Source of the DNA: Candidatus Caenarcanales bacterium
GTDB taxonomy: Bacteria > Cyanobacteriota > Vampirovibrionia > LMEP-6097
Assembly: GCA_021299565.1 (NCBI GenBank)
Contig: JAJTHA010000010.1
Span: 1 to 14,995 of the forward strand
Direction of reading: 5' to 3'
Length of the DNA: 14,995 nucleotides
Shown here piece after piece: positions 14,678 to 14,995 of the stretch; the first letter of the stretch is position 1, and each line of letters opens with the position of its first letter. The position numbers and the translations under genes were made by a program. Under the pieces are notes generated by a model. That model was not told the origin of the DNA, did not search any database, and was given only the letters and a program-made list of their open reading frames with translations.

Positions 14678-14995
14678 GGATTCATAGCTACCCAAGCACT
14701 ACCGTTATAAAAACAAAGTGAGCCTGTATCACTGTCCACATAAAGATCTCCCATGACAGGACTCGCTGGTGGAGAGCTTTGCGGCTCGAGTCGCATAGCT
14801 TCCGAAATGTGTAGTTTTCTTGCTGGAGCCGTGATACCGGCACCAACATTACCTGAGAATGCAATTGGACCAGTATCGTTTGAGTTTTCAATACCACGCA
14901 TCATTATGCCAGTAATATAAGTCGGGATAGTGCCCGCATTGTAGTTGACAATCAGATAAGGACTCACATACCTGACCGGTCCGCCGTCACTACCC
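14662..14995 (-). CDS. Fibre gene E: C-terminal part, cut by the right edge
   Basis: The frame is open to the last base of the window, so only about 110 C-terminal residues are seen and the start lies outside. VGAGITAPARKLHISEAMRL and the C-domain SSPPASPVMGDLYVDSD, LCFYNG and PGGCS identify it as a fifth member. The segment before it (NAGTIPTYITGIMMRGIENS) is unlike the other genes, and the QTANLQEWQN motif is absent here. Its 3' end holds the AGGAGG and TTGA overlap that starts gene D. Confidence 0.75.
   Translation of the reverse strand, partial: GSDGGPVRYVSPYLIVNYNAGTIPTYITGIMMRGIENSNDTGPIAFSGNVGAGITAPARKLHISEAMRLEPQSSPPASPVMGDLYVDSDTGSLCFYNGSAWVAMNPGGCS

Noticed and set aside
8465..14995. 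The array as one giant gene with TGA read as an amino acid
   Set aside because: Reading through the TGA at a junction meets TAA five codons later (TGA GAA AAT TAT TGC TAA), so the paralogues are separate genes.
8465..14995. Diversity-generating retroelement or shufflon
   Set aside because: No reverse transcriptase, template repeat, site-specific recombinase or inverted crossover sites are visible, and the C-domains are conserved instead of hypervariable.
8465..14995. Prophage tail operon
   Set aside because: Members have Sec signal peptides, and no capsid, terminase, baseplate, lysis or integrase gene is seen. A phage-derived origin of the modules stays possible.
8465..14995. Tail-spike proteins with an S74 intramolecular chaperone
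   Set aside because: The KLHI-type motif is present, but the sequence after it is too short (about 50 residues) and lacks an S74 catalytic Ser/Lys region.

Overview
The window reads as a chromosomal segment of a low-GC, Gram-negative-type bacterium using the standard bacterial code (TAA, TAG and TGA all end genes). Lineage cannot be fixed from 15 kb. The AT-rich, Shine-Dalgarno-poor housekeeping genes together with secreted fibre-like proteins ending in LGIGTxxP/KLHI-type modules would suit an under-sampled lineage such as a non-photosynthetic relative of cyanobacteria or another candidate phylum. That assignment is a low-confidence inference.

Bases 1-7854 hold core genes. First comes an Fe/Mn superoxide dismutase-family protein (possibly cut by the left edge), facing a PlsC-like acyltransferase on the minus strand. 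A short divergent promoter region (about 1194-1237) separates the acyltransferase from a tight plus-strand operon: class I aminotransferase, HflX ribosome-associated GTPase, and a DinF-type MATE exporter (4-nt gap, then 4-nt ATGA overlap). A 221-base gap follows with an intrinsic terminator and an overlapping 38-base palindrome whose core is GGGGTCTGACCCC. It ends only six bases before mutS.

Bases 7851-8450 carry a minus-strand MazEF-type toxin-antitoxin pair with a near-consensus sigma70 promoter placed so close to the antitoxin ATG that the mRNA should be leaderless or nearly so.

Bases 8465-14995 are the unusual part: at least five tandem minus-strand paralogues (called fibre genes A to E here, A nearest the toxin-antitoxin pair, E running off the right edge). 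The four whose starts are visible (A-D) begin with a Sec signal peptide (cleavage at AQA/TF) and a conserved 44-residue N-terminal segment. All five end in a conserved domain of about 64 residues finishing in Cys-Ser. Between these lie unrelated glycine/serine/threonine-rich modules resembling phage tail-fibre and adhesin shafts. Every internal junction is built alike: the last codons of one gene (Gly-Gly-(Ala)-Cys-Ser-stop) are also the Shine-Dalgarno sequence GGAGG and, through a TTGA overlap, the TTG start of the next gene. The array thus looks like one translationally coupled operon making several secreted fibre proteins with shared ends and exchangeable middles. The last gene has lost the Shine-Dalgarno sequence but still ends in Cys-Ser. 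Near-identical blocks shared between different pairs of genes, and a higher-GC middle in gene D, point to recombination and module exchange. No phage head, capsid, integrase or reverse transcriptase gene is visible, so this is not evidently a prophage or a diversity-generating retroelement.
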